A DNA stretch of 64,000 nucleotides from Henckelia pumila (taxonomy: Eukaryota > Streptophyta > Magnoliopsida > Lamiales > Gesneriaceae): NCBI RefSeq assembly GCF_033568475.1, contig NC_133123.1, positions 156,007,753 to 156,071,752 on the forward strand, read 5' to 3'. A program made the position numbers and the translations under genes. This document shows positions 14,842-26,964 of this stretch, one piece after another. Position 1 is the stretch's first letter, and each line of letters starts with the position of its first letter. The notes below the pieces were generated by a model that did not search any database, had not been told where the DNA came from, and was given only the letters and a program-made list of their open reading frames with translations.

Positions 14842-16180
14842 AGTTCCTCCTGCTTGCCAAAAGAAAAGTTTAAGTCTTTACGTGCAACCAGGAACTCGAC
14901 TTTCATTTTACTTACTATCATATAACCATGAACAAATAAGTGGGCATTCCTTGTAATTTTGGGGTGTAAGACAACATGTATGATACCGAAGAAGACAGGG
15001 ATTTGAAATGGTGAACCGACTATTTGAGCAAAAATGAGTCAGCCAGTGGAATTCGACGTCAATGAATACAACAAGATAACATCAGAAATCAAAAGCACCA
15101 AAAGTTCAGAACAAAAGAAAAGGACATATAGATAAAAAGCAATCGATTAGGCAAATGCATAGAGGCCGAAAAGGCCATAAAGAATACAACTTTCCAATCA
15201 ACCAACACTAAAGAAACATAATCTTTCAAATTTAAACAACACATCTGGAAAAACAGATCGGCATCCACAAATACAGGATCAGTATCTCGATTCCTGGTGT
15301 CTCTTGATGACCAAATCCGCATTTTCCAGCTACGACCAAGAAAGAAGTTTAAAGCAAGAAGCAACCAATATTTAGAAAAGAAAAGACTAAAAGAGAAGAT
15401 AAACAACAGCAAGCTGAGAAAATTGGAATTATTACATGAAATGAGAAAAAAATGAAATAATACATTAGCATAATTTTATTTCCATCATGGAGAAATTATG
15501 TCACAATGGATGGATCCTATCATCAAAACGACAGCCGACCACCATCAAATTACAATGGAGAGGAAGAAAAGAATCAAAGTTCCCCACAAACACTCTGTCT
15601 ACAAATCATGAAATCAAAACCATCCCGGATGAGAACAAACAAAACAGATCGAAACACAGGACTTATCAACTCCATAAATGAAGAGACTTTCTTGAATTAC
15701 CACAAAGTCCAAGCACAAAAATCCCACTTGAATCCACCACCAGCAGCAGAAACAAGAGCTTCTTTTCACCGGGAACTCAACAGAAAACAAACCTCGAACA
15801 TCAAAAGCATGAAAAACAAGAAAAGACAAAAAAGGTGGCTTTTTTTCAGAGGAAAACCAGAAATGAAGTGAAATGGTGAGAGCCCATTACAAAGAAAACC
15901 CGAGGAACTGAAGCTTTGAGAAAGCTGGCATACAATGAGAGAAAAAGAAACCGGGCTTTGGTTGGTGCAAGAAAAGGGGAAGAAGGCCAAGAAAAGAAGG
16001 CTTGAATTGGTGAACACGCAAAGGCCAATGGAAAAGGGAAGCTCTGTGATAAAAGAGAAAAAATTGGAGATTTTTGGATCTGATGGGGTCAGAGCAACAC
16101 AGTTTACTAAGAAAGTGGGGGAGGAAGAGCATAAAACTTGAATGAGAAGAGACATGGGATTTGTCAATGTTGGGCCCCAC
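14842..16180 (-). promoter_or_regulatory. Probable leader and promoter of the DUF863 gene
   Basis: Upstream of the DUF863 start, the minus strand is pyrimidine-rich (CTTTTTCTC-type) and free of long conserved frames, especially at 15,450-16,150. That is what a long plant 5' UTR, perhaps with a leader intron, looks like. The frames in this stretch (for example at 15,089-15,412 or 15,766-16,182) look like chance. The transcription start was not located. Confidence 0.45.
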
Positions 16181-17225
16181 AAGGGAGGGGGGTGTGGTGT
16201 TTGTGGTGTGGTGTGTGGGGATAACAGGGGAATCTTGCTTGCACTTTAATGAGTGTTGTTTCTAGGATTGGTCTTTGGATTATCTTTCTTCTTGCAATAT
16301 CTTAATTTGTCAAGAAATTGGATTTTATCAAGGGATTTCATAAAAATAAATAAAAATATCTGTCGGAACACAGGTACACAAAAATTCCAGATGTAAAACG
16401 GGATCTTGAGCTCGAAATTTAATTAAACTAACAACATCTTATTATCTGAGAGGAATAAAAAAAATCATAGTTTTTAAAAATTTGATCGAATGGGTAGTTT
16501 ACTTTCACCAAAGTTTGTCAAAAATTTTTTTATAATGTTATAAGATTCATTAAGAAAATATATTTTTAAATACTAGAAAAGTCATGAATTCTATGGAGTT
16601 AATTTTCAAACAAATTCAATTATTGTAAAGATTTATCTTGTTTAAAGAAAGAGACGTCCTTTGCAACGCTCATTGATTAATATATTTATTAGAGCCTACG
16701 TGGTTTGATAGACAAAACCAATTAATTAATAGGGGTTGATATTTTAGAGAGTTTTTGCTATAAAATCAAAAATTATCATTATATTTTTTTTAAAAAAAAC
16801 TTAAAAAAAAACTCTTTTAAAAGTGCATTTAAATTAGTAACGTAATTTTAAGTTCAATGTGTATTTTGTATATGTTTCTATTTTGATCAATGAGATTTAT
16901 ATTTATTGATAAAGAAGGACATCATAGTTGAACGACATGATATGAAATATTTTTAAAAAAAATTAATATAGGTGAAATGTCTCTAATTTCATATTGAACA
17001 AAATATGCAAACTTGAACTTTCAAGTTCACCAAAAGTTCATTACAAATATTCGTATAGAAGTTTGATTGTTTAAATTTAGAGGCTAGATAGCATTCTCTT
17101 CTCGAAACACGATGCGAATTATATTAAACAATGCCTAAAAAAGAAAAGAATTATTAGATATTATTTAAATTTCAGTATTTTTAGAATAATCATGACCATA
17201 CACACTGTTTGATGATACAAATCCT
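16181..17225. other. AT-rich intergenic DNA
   Basis: I see no gene, RNA or definable repeat. It separates the DUF863 promoter from the 3' remnant of the WD40 pseudogene. Confidence 0.5.
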
Positions 17226-17229
17226 ACAA

Positions 17230-20200
17230 AAGAATATTTTGCATAGTCTCCAGAGAGAATGTCCCACATTCGAACTTTCCCCATCGACGCAGCCTGTGGC
17301 ACTGTCTAGAACCAGCTAGCCAGAGGAAACAAATGACTCCATCCTGCCAAACAGGACGACAATAAGAACTTGCAACGACTACCAACGAAAGAATGGTGGG
17401 GAGATTTGATCCAAATATATAGGAAGTGACATTGACTTGCAAGTAAATATAAATGCTCGTTAAAAGATGGACGCGCTTAGTGTGGGATCAAGATTGGATC
17501 TAACCAAATTTCGCTACCTCGGAGGAATCTCAAAATATCCCCCTAAATGACTCCATGAAATTAATTTGACTTTATGAGTAAATGAATTGTTTGATTTCAG
17601 TAGTAGGCTAATAGTTTAAACTTACATGGTGAGGAGTCACTAGTCAGTAGTGTTGTGGATTGTGGAGTATGTTTCTTCTCAAGTAATGTGCTAGCAAAGT
17701 GAAGACTTCTTTTTGAGCTATTTGGATTCCGAGCCCGAAAACTACAGCCCCCATCTTGCAATTTAATCTTTATCCCACTCCACAAACCAAGAAAAGAATA
17801 TTAAAAAACATCTCATCAAAAGAAAGGAATTCATCGAACCTCGTGGTCACATGTGCATCTAGGAGATGAATGCTGTAGATCCCAGATTATAAGCTTATTA
17901 TCCATTCCTCCTGTCGCAGCCATTGGATAGCCTCCTCTGAGTACTTCAAGCGAGTTTAAACCAAAAAGGATTTAATAATCATGTCTGGCAAAAGACACTT
18001 GAAATATATATTCTACTTCACAAAACATCACATGAAAATTTGACAAAAGACCCAGAATAAGTTAGTTAGATGGCAGTATCTGTATTTATTCTTTTTATTT
18101 TACAGATGAAAATGACAATTGACAAAGTAGCAAGTCACACCTTACATAAAAAGCTGCACAGTCGAGTGATTCGGAATGAGCACTTAAAGAACTTACCACT
18201 TGAGGATTAAAAGTGGCGAGATCAATCAATAAAATCACCCAAAAAACTGCCAATTTTGTCAGAAGTGAAACCACTCCAACGCATATTAGTGGCATAGAAA
18301 GCTGAAAAGAAAGAAAACAAAGCAAAAGCACCTTCCCAGTTGATATGTTGACAATATGAACCGAACCATCGTTTGAACCAGTGAGCACAAGACTAGAGTC
18401 AGAGTTGATCGTCAAGCATGTGAGTCCTTCAGCATGATAAGGATGACCTTTACATTAAGATGTACAATTATCAATAGTGCCAGCAAATCCTGAGGCTAGA
18501 AAACTGTGGTAATGATAGAGGAGCATGCCCTTTTGACTTTTTTATAGCACAGATGTTGTTAGCAGTAATTTCCAGTGCTAATCATCATTGTTGGTGCAAA
18601 GTTTAGCTGCGGAGAGTGAGAAGGAAATAGAGCGACAGCAAGCTAGAAATATAAACGTAGGCGTGGGATCACCATTTCTTGTCACATGCTCTTTCCAAGC
18701 TGTTCATCAAGAGTTAGCAAATTTCCACAAAGAACTTCACACTTAGTGAAGCAAAGTTACACAATCTCTTGTACTAGCTTATTTTCTCAAGTTTATTTTG
18801 TCTCTTACCAATTATCTGCTTATCGTAAACCTTCATTAGACTTCAAATTTGAAAACCAAGGATTTTTCTAACGATATACTTCAAATTCTTGAAATTCACA
18901 AGTCATTTGTTAGATTGCTGACACCATACACATATTTGGAAATATCCCAAGAAATGTTCAAGAACACTTTCATTTTTTTTGGTTTCAGAAATTCTCAATT
19001 GAGTCAAATTCCATACCTTCTGATGCAAAAGTGCAATCTACTTTGATCTTCCATAAAAATCCTTTATCATCGCCACCACCAGTAGCAACCAATGTAGGAT
19101 CCGTTGGACTGCATGCAGCAGTGTATAGTTCACCTAGAAGCAAAGGAACAATCATCTAAAGATTTGTTAGAAGAATTAATACAAAGAAACAGACACCTTA
19201 TACTGGCTTCATCAACCGAAATGGCATTCAAAACCAGAAAACATAGGGCAACTGCATGACAAGTAAATATGTGGAATTCATAAAAGCAATATGATACACT
19301 AATGGTCAACAGAAAAAGAAATGGTGCACCTGTGACCAGTAAATATGTGTATTGAATCATCGACAACATCTGTAACCATAATTTCACAACAGGGTAAGAT
19401 AAAAGACAAACGTACAAGAAAAATAATTGGGATATAAACTCATTCACAAAAAAAAAAAAAACTCTATAAGTTTATAACTGTATCACGAAGAATGGTCTCA
19501 TGCCTCACATTATTTATCAGCAATCCATTAAGTTGAGTCATTTACCAAATGAATTGATACTCCACTAGAATTTTTACGATTATATTTTCCTACTCTGAGT
19601 GCTTGAAACAGAATCATTGAATTGACATTGTAGGTAGGAAAGACACAGTCCGTCCGTATGTACCTAGTGTTCTCTTTCATCCACTCAATAAATCAAGAAA
19701 CAAGTGCACATCAAACATATTACAGATATCTTGTATGTATATTGCGGATAAATCAAAATAAGTATTAGTAATATTATTTATTATCAAATACACACCGGAA
19801 CCTTCTTCTCCATCAGAGCCTCCTTCATCACACACATCTGGAAGTTCTGAAATCACAAACAATTCAATTACATATAAAATAAAGTAGAAATTTAGGAACA
19901 AACACAAAATGGCGTGATGAACATGTAGTGCTGTTAAAAAAGAAACCAACTTCAAAGATAAAGGCAAAATACGACACTCTTTCCGGTAAAAGAACAAAAA
20001 AAAATCTGTTCATTCAACATATACCCTTTGTATATGAAAATCATTCGCCAACTTAAAAAATAAACCTTTTTTCCACAAAACTACTCCACATAAGATGGCC
20101 ACCAATCACTGCAACTAAACAATTTTAAAACCAAAGGATTTCTCCCATTCCTAAAAAATTTCATCAGAACATGAAACTCTAGAACCATCATGAAAAAACA

Positions 20201-20349
20201 TCCGACAGCCCCATTATTTTGTGAAAAGCCAACGGAAGCAGTTACAATATACCTTCTTCATCAACATCATACTCGTTAATGATATCGCTTTCATCCGGAA
20301 AAACCTCTTCTCCTTAACCTTCACCGTGGACTGGAGAAGGTGCATTCAT
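17230..20349 (-). pseudogene. AAMP-type WD40 repeat gene remnant
   Basis: Minus-strand pieces match plant angio-associated migratory cell protein (AAMP)-like WD40 proteins in order. Exon 1 (20,349-20,253) has MNAPSPVHGEG followed by an in-frame TAA at codon 12. Then come EELPDVCDEGGSDGEEGSG (19,846-19,796), LYTAACSPTDPTLVATGGGD (19,133-19,017), GHPYHAEGLTCLTINSDSS (18,447-18,332), a VVSSLSAHSESLDC segment (about 18,199-18,144), MAATGGMDNKLIIWDLQHSS (about 17,937-17,840) and GVICFLWLAGS (17,343 onward). The WD repeats expected between 19,017 and 18,447 are absent, the last exon is frameshifted (an extra G in the VDGKVRMW region), and the C-terminal repeats are missing. Several defects of different kinds point to real decay. 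Intact family members are about 400-residue beta-propellers. Confidence 0.85.
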
Positions 20350-21263
20350 TTCTGAAACATACAGAAAATGAAACTTCAGTCCAAGCGTTAATCAGGATTT
20401 GATAATATTACCAATGAATGCCACCATATATCAAAGAACTAGCAATAACTTCGACAAAAACAATATCTTTTTCGGCCGAATTTCGTTTAACTAAACGTGA
20501 TCCCAACAGATTGTATGGATTTGATGGATGAAAGAAAAATAAAGTACTGTTAGCATTATTTTCCCAGCTCGTTTACACTCAACTGAGCAAACATCAGCAA
20601 AGTGAAAAGGCGAAACTTTTATGCTCAAGAAGTCGAACTTGAATCAAATTCGACTTTTCAAATGAGCCTAACCAGCTCCAAAATCATATATAAAAGATGA
20701 AAAATCGAATCGAGCCCATGAAGGGAAAAATCAATTTTTTTAAAAAAATTATAACAACTAAACAATATGAAATTGATCTTATATTATAACACAAACTAGA
20801 ATTCTACATAAAAATATGAGCTTTGATGTACCCAAAAATAGATGAAATACTAAACGGCGGATTATCCGGGGGGAGGGGGTGGACGGCCGGTGGAGTGAGC
20901 GGTGGTTAAGGGTTTTTGCCGCCGGATGGGTTTAAGGAATTGTTGATTTTGGGAATTAATAATAATAATTTTGTTGAAAAAAAATTGTTCTTTTAATTAA
21001 TGTATGTATTTTCACATTAAGATACATAAATTTGATTATTAGATTTGTTTAAAATAATTTTGTCTGTACATATCACTAATTTCTAATAATAGTGATTAAT
21101 TCTTTTTTTTTTTTCTATTCTTAATATCTTAAATTAAATATAAGCATGCTAGTTCAAAGTTTGAGCAATGTTATACATATTTAATTGTTTATTTGAATAT
21201 TTAAGTTATATTTTATGTATTTGGCAAACCATCGACATATTATATATAAATATATATATATAT
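20350..21263. other. Upstream region of the WD40 remnant
   Basis: AT-rich with a short G-rich patch (about 20,868-20,925, GGGGGGAGGGGGTGGACGG). No gene is seen. It may be the former promoter of the WD40 gene. Confidence 0.4.
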
Positions 21264-21421
21264 ACAATTTGTTATCATGTCCATTCACCGTGCCCACCTA
21301 ATGTGCCTACCATGAGGTGACACTCAACTATTGGATGTGATGAATTGTGCGTCCAATAGTTGAGTGTCACCTCATGGTGGGTACATTATGTGGGCACGGT
21401 GGGTGGGCAGGATAACAAAAC
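21264..21421. mobile_element. Fold-back MITE inserted in a TA run (copy 1)
   Basis: Two arms of about 70 bp, nearly perfect inverted complements, flank a 16-base loop TGTGATGAATTGTGCG. Outer ends read like GTTTTGTTATCCTGCCCAC. The element sits between (TA)n runs. A sister copy at 60,925-61,069 has the same arms, with the loop in reverse complement. Confidence 0.75.
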
Positions 21422-21509
21422 TATATATATATATATAATATTATTGTTATATAATTTGTATCATTTAGAGTTAAACGCAACTAAAATCATATGTTGGAGT
21501 TGTTGAATA

Positions 21510-22200
21510 CAGAGGCGGTCCTAAGAAAAACGAGACCTCGGGCGAAGTTTAGATCAAAGGGCCTTTTACATTAATTTGAAAAGTCAGATATAATTGAGTT
21601 ATACAAATTTATCTTTCACATTTTGTAATCATGAATTTTTCATAAAAAAATCACACTAAATAATCCACACTTACAGTTCAGGTGCAAATTCAATTTATAT
21701 ATAGTTAATTTAGTTATTCAAAATTAAACTAAAAAAACCCAATTTTCAAAATTAGGTTTCAAAAATTGTGCTTCCAATCCACGAATTTTCAACCCCTACA
21801 TGGAATTAACAACAAATATTAACATCTAACATAAAATAAAAATTAAATTGAACGACTCATAAATCAAATTTTAGCACAACCAGAGGCAGAGAAAAAATCG
21901 TTCAAACAAATCAAGCTAAGAACTCGAGGCTAGAAAAATCAATGATCACGGAAGGGCGATGTGGAGCGATGCTCGACGACAGACAACACCATAATGAGAA
22001 ATGATTAACGGAGCAAATATTGAATATATAGCTTTGGACGTGCGTGAATATTATTTGATATTTTGTATCATAATAATTATAATTTTTTAATAATTAATTA
22101 AACATTATTAATATATAATAATTATATTATATATATATATATAAATAAATTGGGGGCCCCACCATGAGCGTGGCCTGGTCAAGGGCCCTGCCCGCCCCTG
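21510..22200. mobile_element. Non-autonomous hAT-type element
   Basis: The 691-bp segment has inverted ends CAGAGGCGG on the left and CAGGGGCGG read inward from the right. Eight-base flanks GTTGAATA (21,502-21,509) and GTTGTATA (22,201-22,208) match at seven of eight positions, fitting a hAT target duplication. The interior is AT-rich with no transposase frame. Confidence 0.7.
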
Positions 22201-22208
22201 GTTGTATA

Positions 22209-23007
22209 TGTACTGGATCATGAATTTTCATTTGTATCATATTCATGATCATTATAAAAACTTTCATGAAACATACTTGCAGATCAATTTTATCAGATGG
22301 ATCTTCGAAAATTTAATAATTTTTTTTTTATGTCCAAATATTGTTTTTCATTGCAGATATTCACCAAGTTAACTCGTATGAAAAATATAAATTCGTGACA
22401 CCGTCTCAAAAAAACTTACTTATTCATCGTATGTTCATCATGTCGATGTGAAAAAATGTCTCATGCAACACATATACAGTGTAATAATGCGAAATGGATG
22501 CAAATTTGATGACTAAAATATGAGATTAAAAAAAAATATTCATGATCTCAATATCATCCGGTGCGCCAAATGGTACCGTTAGTTGTGTAAATATATTATA
22601 TATAAGACCACATATAAAAATTAGTGACGTCAAATTAAAGGTTAGAAAATCGAGTACCAGATTTTGGGAGCCAGTAATAACATGGAGTACAAAATCTTTT
22701 GACAACACTCCATGTGAATCATTAATGTTAGCCACAAATTTTATTTTTTGTCAGTCTGTCACACGCCCATGTATATATGCTTTCCAATTCACCTTTTATT
22801 TGTTTTTATTTATAATACAAACATAGACATATATATATATAACAAAAAATTATTTTGTAAAAACTATATTTTTGGTTATGTGTAGTTATTTTTGGGTCTT
22901 AGTGTACTTATTTGTACTTTTTCTTTTTCGATTTCAATGATAATCGGACATTAAAAAAAATGACTACGTGATTTCAGTCATTTTTTTAATTGAAAAAAAA
23001 TGAAAGT
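22209..23007. other. Non-coding flank of the gypsy element
   Basis: AT-rich; includes a weak trace of the GTCTCA repeat near 22,395. Two overlapping antiparallel frames at 22,526-22,826 are not recognised and look accidental. The segment ends with AAAGT (23,003-23,007), the target-site copy of the following retrotransposon. Confidence 0.5.
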
Positions 23008-23459
23008 TGGTGGGTATAAGTATATTTTTAATATACTTTTTATGTATAAATAAATTGAGTGGTTTAATTTGCGGAGATCGCATTTTTAAAGGATTAATTC
23101 TTAATGAAACCCTAGAAAGGATTAAATTGCATTTTTTGAGCCTAGGAGGGTTAGTATGCAATTTAGCTCAATTTTGCCTATAAATAGGAGTGAATCTCTT
23201 CATTTCAAGGTAAGTGACTCTTGAGCCTACAAAAGCTCTCTGCTCTCCTATTTTGTATGGAGGTGATCGCTGATTTGAGCGTCGGAGGGTTTTCGCCGGG
23301 TAACCACCCGGCGCCTCTAACGTGTGTTCGTGAATCAGGTGACAGCCCAAAAGGAAGACGTGCGACTTTTTCAGGTGATCATAGAAGCAGGAGACCAGGA
23401 GGACGTACGACTTCCTATTTTATTTGCTGAATAGGGACATAATTATTTCGCCCGCATCA
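23008..23459 (+). repeat. 5' LTR of the Tat-type gypsy element
   Basis: 452 bp. A TATA box (CCTATAAATAGG) lies at about 23,180. It ends directly before the primer-binding site. Confidence 0.93.
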
Positions 23460-23460
23460 G

Positions 23461-23480
23461 ATTGGCGCCGTCTGTGGGAA
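23461..23480 (+). other. Primer-binding site of the Tat-type element
   Basis: ATTGGCGCCGTCTGTGGGAA follows the LTR by one base. TGGCGCCGT-type sites occur in Tat/Athila-group elements and are usually assigned to a non-initiator tRNA such as tRNA-Asp or tRNA-Arg; which one cannot be settled here. Confidence 0.7.
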
Positions 23481-23499
23481 AGCCACCTATCCACTAGAG

Positions 23500-25512
23500 A
23501 TGCAAACGCGATCACATGCCACCCGTAACACTGAAGGTGGATGGGAGCTCCCGCCTCCTAACCACCCGCCTCCTAACCACCCGCCGCAAGAGGAGTTTCT
23601 GATCACCCCAAATGCCTTGAAATCCATGTTGGAGGAAGCTGCCTCGCGTGCGGTCGCGGAGGCCATGACACATTTTTTGGCAGCGCAACATCATAACTTG
23701 GAAAACAATCCAAATGTAAATGGTGAATTGCCTCCTCCTCAACACCAAGAAAGGAGACGCACACTAGAAGAAGAAGTTGGAACGAACAGGGTACCAAACC
23801 CCAGTGCAAGAAGGGAAACAGTGCTCCATGAGGAGGAGGTAAATAGCCACGGGCCCGTGCGCCCCGGAATTTGGACTGAGGAGAGAGGAGAAAGTGCTCT
23901 AGCAATATTACCGGCCCGGCGTAACCCATTCACTACTGCTATCTTAGCCAAGGTACTGACAGCTGGAGTGAAGATAGCAAGTCTGCCAGAGTACGATGGT
24001 TCAGGAGATCCTCAGGATCGTCTCGACAGGTTTTATGCAAAAGCCGATCTATATGACTTCAGTGATGCCGCGTACTGCAAAATCTTCCGGACTACGCTGA
24101 CTAATCGCGCACTGGCGTGGTTCAATAAACTCCCAGCAGAAAGCATTGCAAGCCTGGAATAACTTACTCAGCGTTTCCTTCATCAGTTCTCTATTAATCG
24201 AAAATACCCTAAGACTGCATCATACCTATTCTCGGTTGTGCAAAAAGAAGGAGAGAGCTTGAGAGAGTATGTGCAGCGTTTCACTCAGGCTGTTCACGAA
24301 GTCCCACATGTCAATCATGATCTCTTGGCAGAAATTATGCAACAAAACCTCCGTCATCGAAAGTTTAAGGAATCCATAGAGGGAAAACCCCCAAGAACCT
24401 TGGAAGAATTACTGGAAAGAGCCGAGAAGTATATACGCATTGAGGAGACTATTGAACCACGATATTTAGGGAAAAGAAAAAGAGAAGAAAAAAAAACCAA
24501 GAGAAGGCCGAAAAGAAGAGAAACGAGGATTCCAAGGCCCTCGTCTTCAGCAGGTACCCCTAAATGCACGCTTGACTGATATATTGGTGGTTGCGAAAAA
24601 GCAAGGTTTGCTGCAACCTCCGAGGCCAATGAAAGACAACCCAAAGCGACTGAAATCTGACAAGTGTTGCCACTTTCACAAAGACAAAGGACATTCTACC
24701 GAAGACTGTTATAGTTTGAGAACAGAAATAGAGAAGCTAATCAAACGTGGCTATTTAAAAAACTTCGTGAGTAAGTCTTACCACCAACAACGAGACAACA
24801 AGACTTATGAAGACCGCCAAAACAGAGAACCCCCAAAGAATCATGAGAAGCAAGGAAAGCATAATGGAGATTTCCATGAGAACATGCCGACCGGAGGGGT
24901 TATCGCTGTTATAACCAGGGGACCAGCTTGCGGAGATTCAAATAGAGCAAGGAAGACTCTTCTGCGTAATGCTTCTAGGGGGAATCACTGTACTCACCCT
25001 AACCAAGCCCAAGTCGTGTGTGAAATATCGAAAATATCAAAAGAAATGACATTCACTGAGTCAGATAGGGAATACCCTTTAGTTGAGCACAATGACGCAT
25101 TGGTTGTCTCCGCTACAATATCCAACTTCTGGGTGAAAAAGATGCTGGTTGACTCAGGCAGTTCAGCAGATATCATTTTTTTTAATGCATTTGTTAAAAT
25201 GGGGATAGACAATGCACAGCTAACGCCCATCAGCACCCCTTTAGTTGGATTTTCTGGAGAAGTAGTGGAAGCACTAGGAGAGATCACACTTCCTCTCTCG
25301 CTAGGATCGTATCCGAGAAGAGTTACAAAAATGGTAAAGTTCTTGGTAGTAAATGCGATCTCTGCATATAACGTGATACTGGGGCGCCCGAGTCTAAATG
25401 TGTTCCAAGCCATAGGATCAACCTATCATATGAAGTTGAAGTTTCCAACGTCAGAAGGAGTTGGAGAGGCTGTTGGTGATAGCAGGTTGGCTCGGGAGTG
25501 TCATGCTAACAT
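23500..25512 (+). pseudogene. Tat-type gag and protease, broken and interrupted
   Basis: The frame opens at 23,500 (MQTRSHATRN). The retrotransposon gag domain (YDGSGDPQDRLDRFYAKADL onward) runs through a TAA at 24,160, where related proteins have a sense codon after SLE, and continues in the same frame (LTQRFLHQFSINRK, EGESLREYVQRF). A frameshift in the A-rich stretch near 24,490 moves it to another frame, which holds a CCHC-like CCHFHKDKGHSTEDCY and the aspartic protease motif MLVDSGSSADIIF near 25,143. The frame is cut at 25,512 by the nested element and resumes at 32,765 with the same phase once one target copy is removed. Confidence 0.88.
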
Positions 25513-26830
25513 TGTAGTGACCCTTACCCGGATCACCTACTAAACAGAACTTATGCATGCAATTAACTTAATAAAACAGATATCAGAATAAAACTGCGGA
25601 AACCAATAACATTATACAATCCCAAGAAAAGGAATCTGTAATTATCCAAAATATACAACCAAATCGAATAGCTGTATAAACCCAAACAACAGTAATAAAA
25701 CCTAGACGAAGCTCCAGCTGGCCAACCACTGACTAGCCCCTCCTGGATCCACCCTCCTCGTCCAATCGCAAACCTGCCCCATGGAATAGGGTGTCCAGAA
25801 AATACAGTGTACGAGACGTGAGCATAAAACGCTCAGTGCGAGAGTATGAGTATACATGCATGCAAAGTGAACTCCCTATAGACTCGAGGTCAAGGATCAG
25901 ATAACAGAGACAGACCGGGCCCTGGTATGTAGCACGCTGTGCCGTCGCTTCAGGAGGTGGCTCCCATACCGAGATAACCGTGGAAACACCGGACCCAAAT
26001 CGATGGAAGTCCATCCACTAACAGGATAGGGTACAACCCTACTAACAGACATCTCGAAGGAGATACAGCAAGATGCAAATGAATGCAGCATAATATCATG
26101 GCATATAAATCATGCAGTCACATAATACATGCATACTCAGTCAGGATATCTCGAACAGTACTTTCGTACCTCAAATACCAGGTAGGCACTACCAGCTCTA
26201 AGCCCAAGCCTAAAGTCCGCCTACACAGCGAAATGATACTACTATCATTACAGTGCTCTAAAAGCCTTAACTAAGCTATTGCATACTCCTAAATATTTAT
26301 AGGAAGCAAAAGCTATACCTTCGTCCGTCGTTAGCCCTTTGATGTCGATGCCTCCAGAACTTGGGCACAACTCCGCTACGACTATCGAACGCCTCTCCGA
26401 CCTCCGGACCAAGCCTAAGAAGACTAGAACAGCTCGAATATGACTAGAAATAGAGAGGAAATCCGGAATTGACAAGGAGAAATGAAGTCTCGGCCTTCTA
26501 TTTATAGACAACGATCGGAGCCTCCGATCCTCGATCGGAACGTCCGATCCTGCCATCGGAGCTTCCGAAGATCCTGATCTGCCACGTGTCAAAATATCAC
26601 TTGTTGACTCCGGATAGGTGTGATCGGAGCCTCCGGTCCTGATCGGAGCTTCCGATCCAGCCACCCGTCATGGATGACGTAATATCATCGGTGCCTCCGA
26701 TCCTCATCGGAGCTTCCAATCCCGATCGGAGCTTCCGATCGTCCCTTCGGAGCTTCCGATCCGTCCAATCCCCAATTTATTTAATTAGCATTAATCCTTT
26801 AATTACTCAATTAGGGTTCGGGCTACTACA
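25513..26830 (-). repeat. 3' LTR (left copy) of the nested gypsy element
   Basis: 1,318 bp. On the minus strand it starts TGTAGTAGCCCGAACCC and ends GGGTCACTACA. The TATA box TATAAATA is at 26,499-26,506 (minus strand), with a palindrome array upstream of it. Confidence 0.93.
26512..26763. promoter_or_regulatory. Array of nine near-palindromic motifs in U3 (left LTR)
   Basis: Nine copies of a motif close to GATCGGAGCNTCCGATC start near 26,512, 26,532, 26,553, 26,621, 26,640, 26,685, 26,704, 26,723 and 26,745. A G-box (CCACGTGTCA, about 26,581) and a TGACGTAA word (about 26,672) lie between them. The array begins a few bases upstream of the element's TATA box, the position of a promoter enhancer. 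The right LTR has the same array at 32,423-32,695 with one extra 20-base unit. Confidence 0.8.
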
Positions 26831-26845
26831 TTCTCCCCCACTTAA
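26831..26845 (-). other. Polypurine tract of the nested element
   Basis: On the minus strand, AAGTGGGGGAGAA lies directly before the 3' LTR, the standard second-strand primer position. Confidence 0.85.
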
Positions 26846-26964
26846 GATATTTCGTCCTCGAAATCAGATCTTAAGTACCGAATGCAAATACAGAAATCAG
26901 AAACATTCTTTATTCAAACAAACGTTTACAGAGTTTGCAACTGAATACAACTTAAAGAATGAAA

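Noticed and set aside
15487-16182. Frames of 60-138 codons on both strands
   Set aside because: Composition follows the pyrimidine-rich leader; no motif and overlapping frames on both strands.
22526-22826. Antiparallel frames of 69 and 94 codons
   Set aside because: No recognisable domain, no splice-linked exons; AT-rich surroundings make chance frames likely.
25733-26664. Frames inside the LTR of the nested gypsy, repeated at 31,662-32,593
   Set aside because: They lie wholly in the non-coding LTR and contain the palindrome array; duplicated only because the LTR is.
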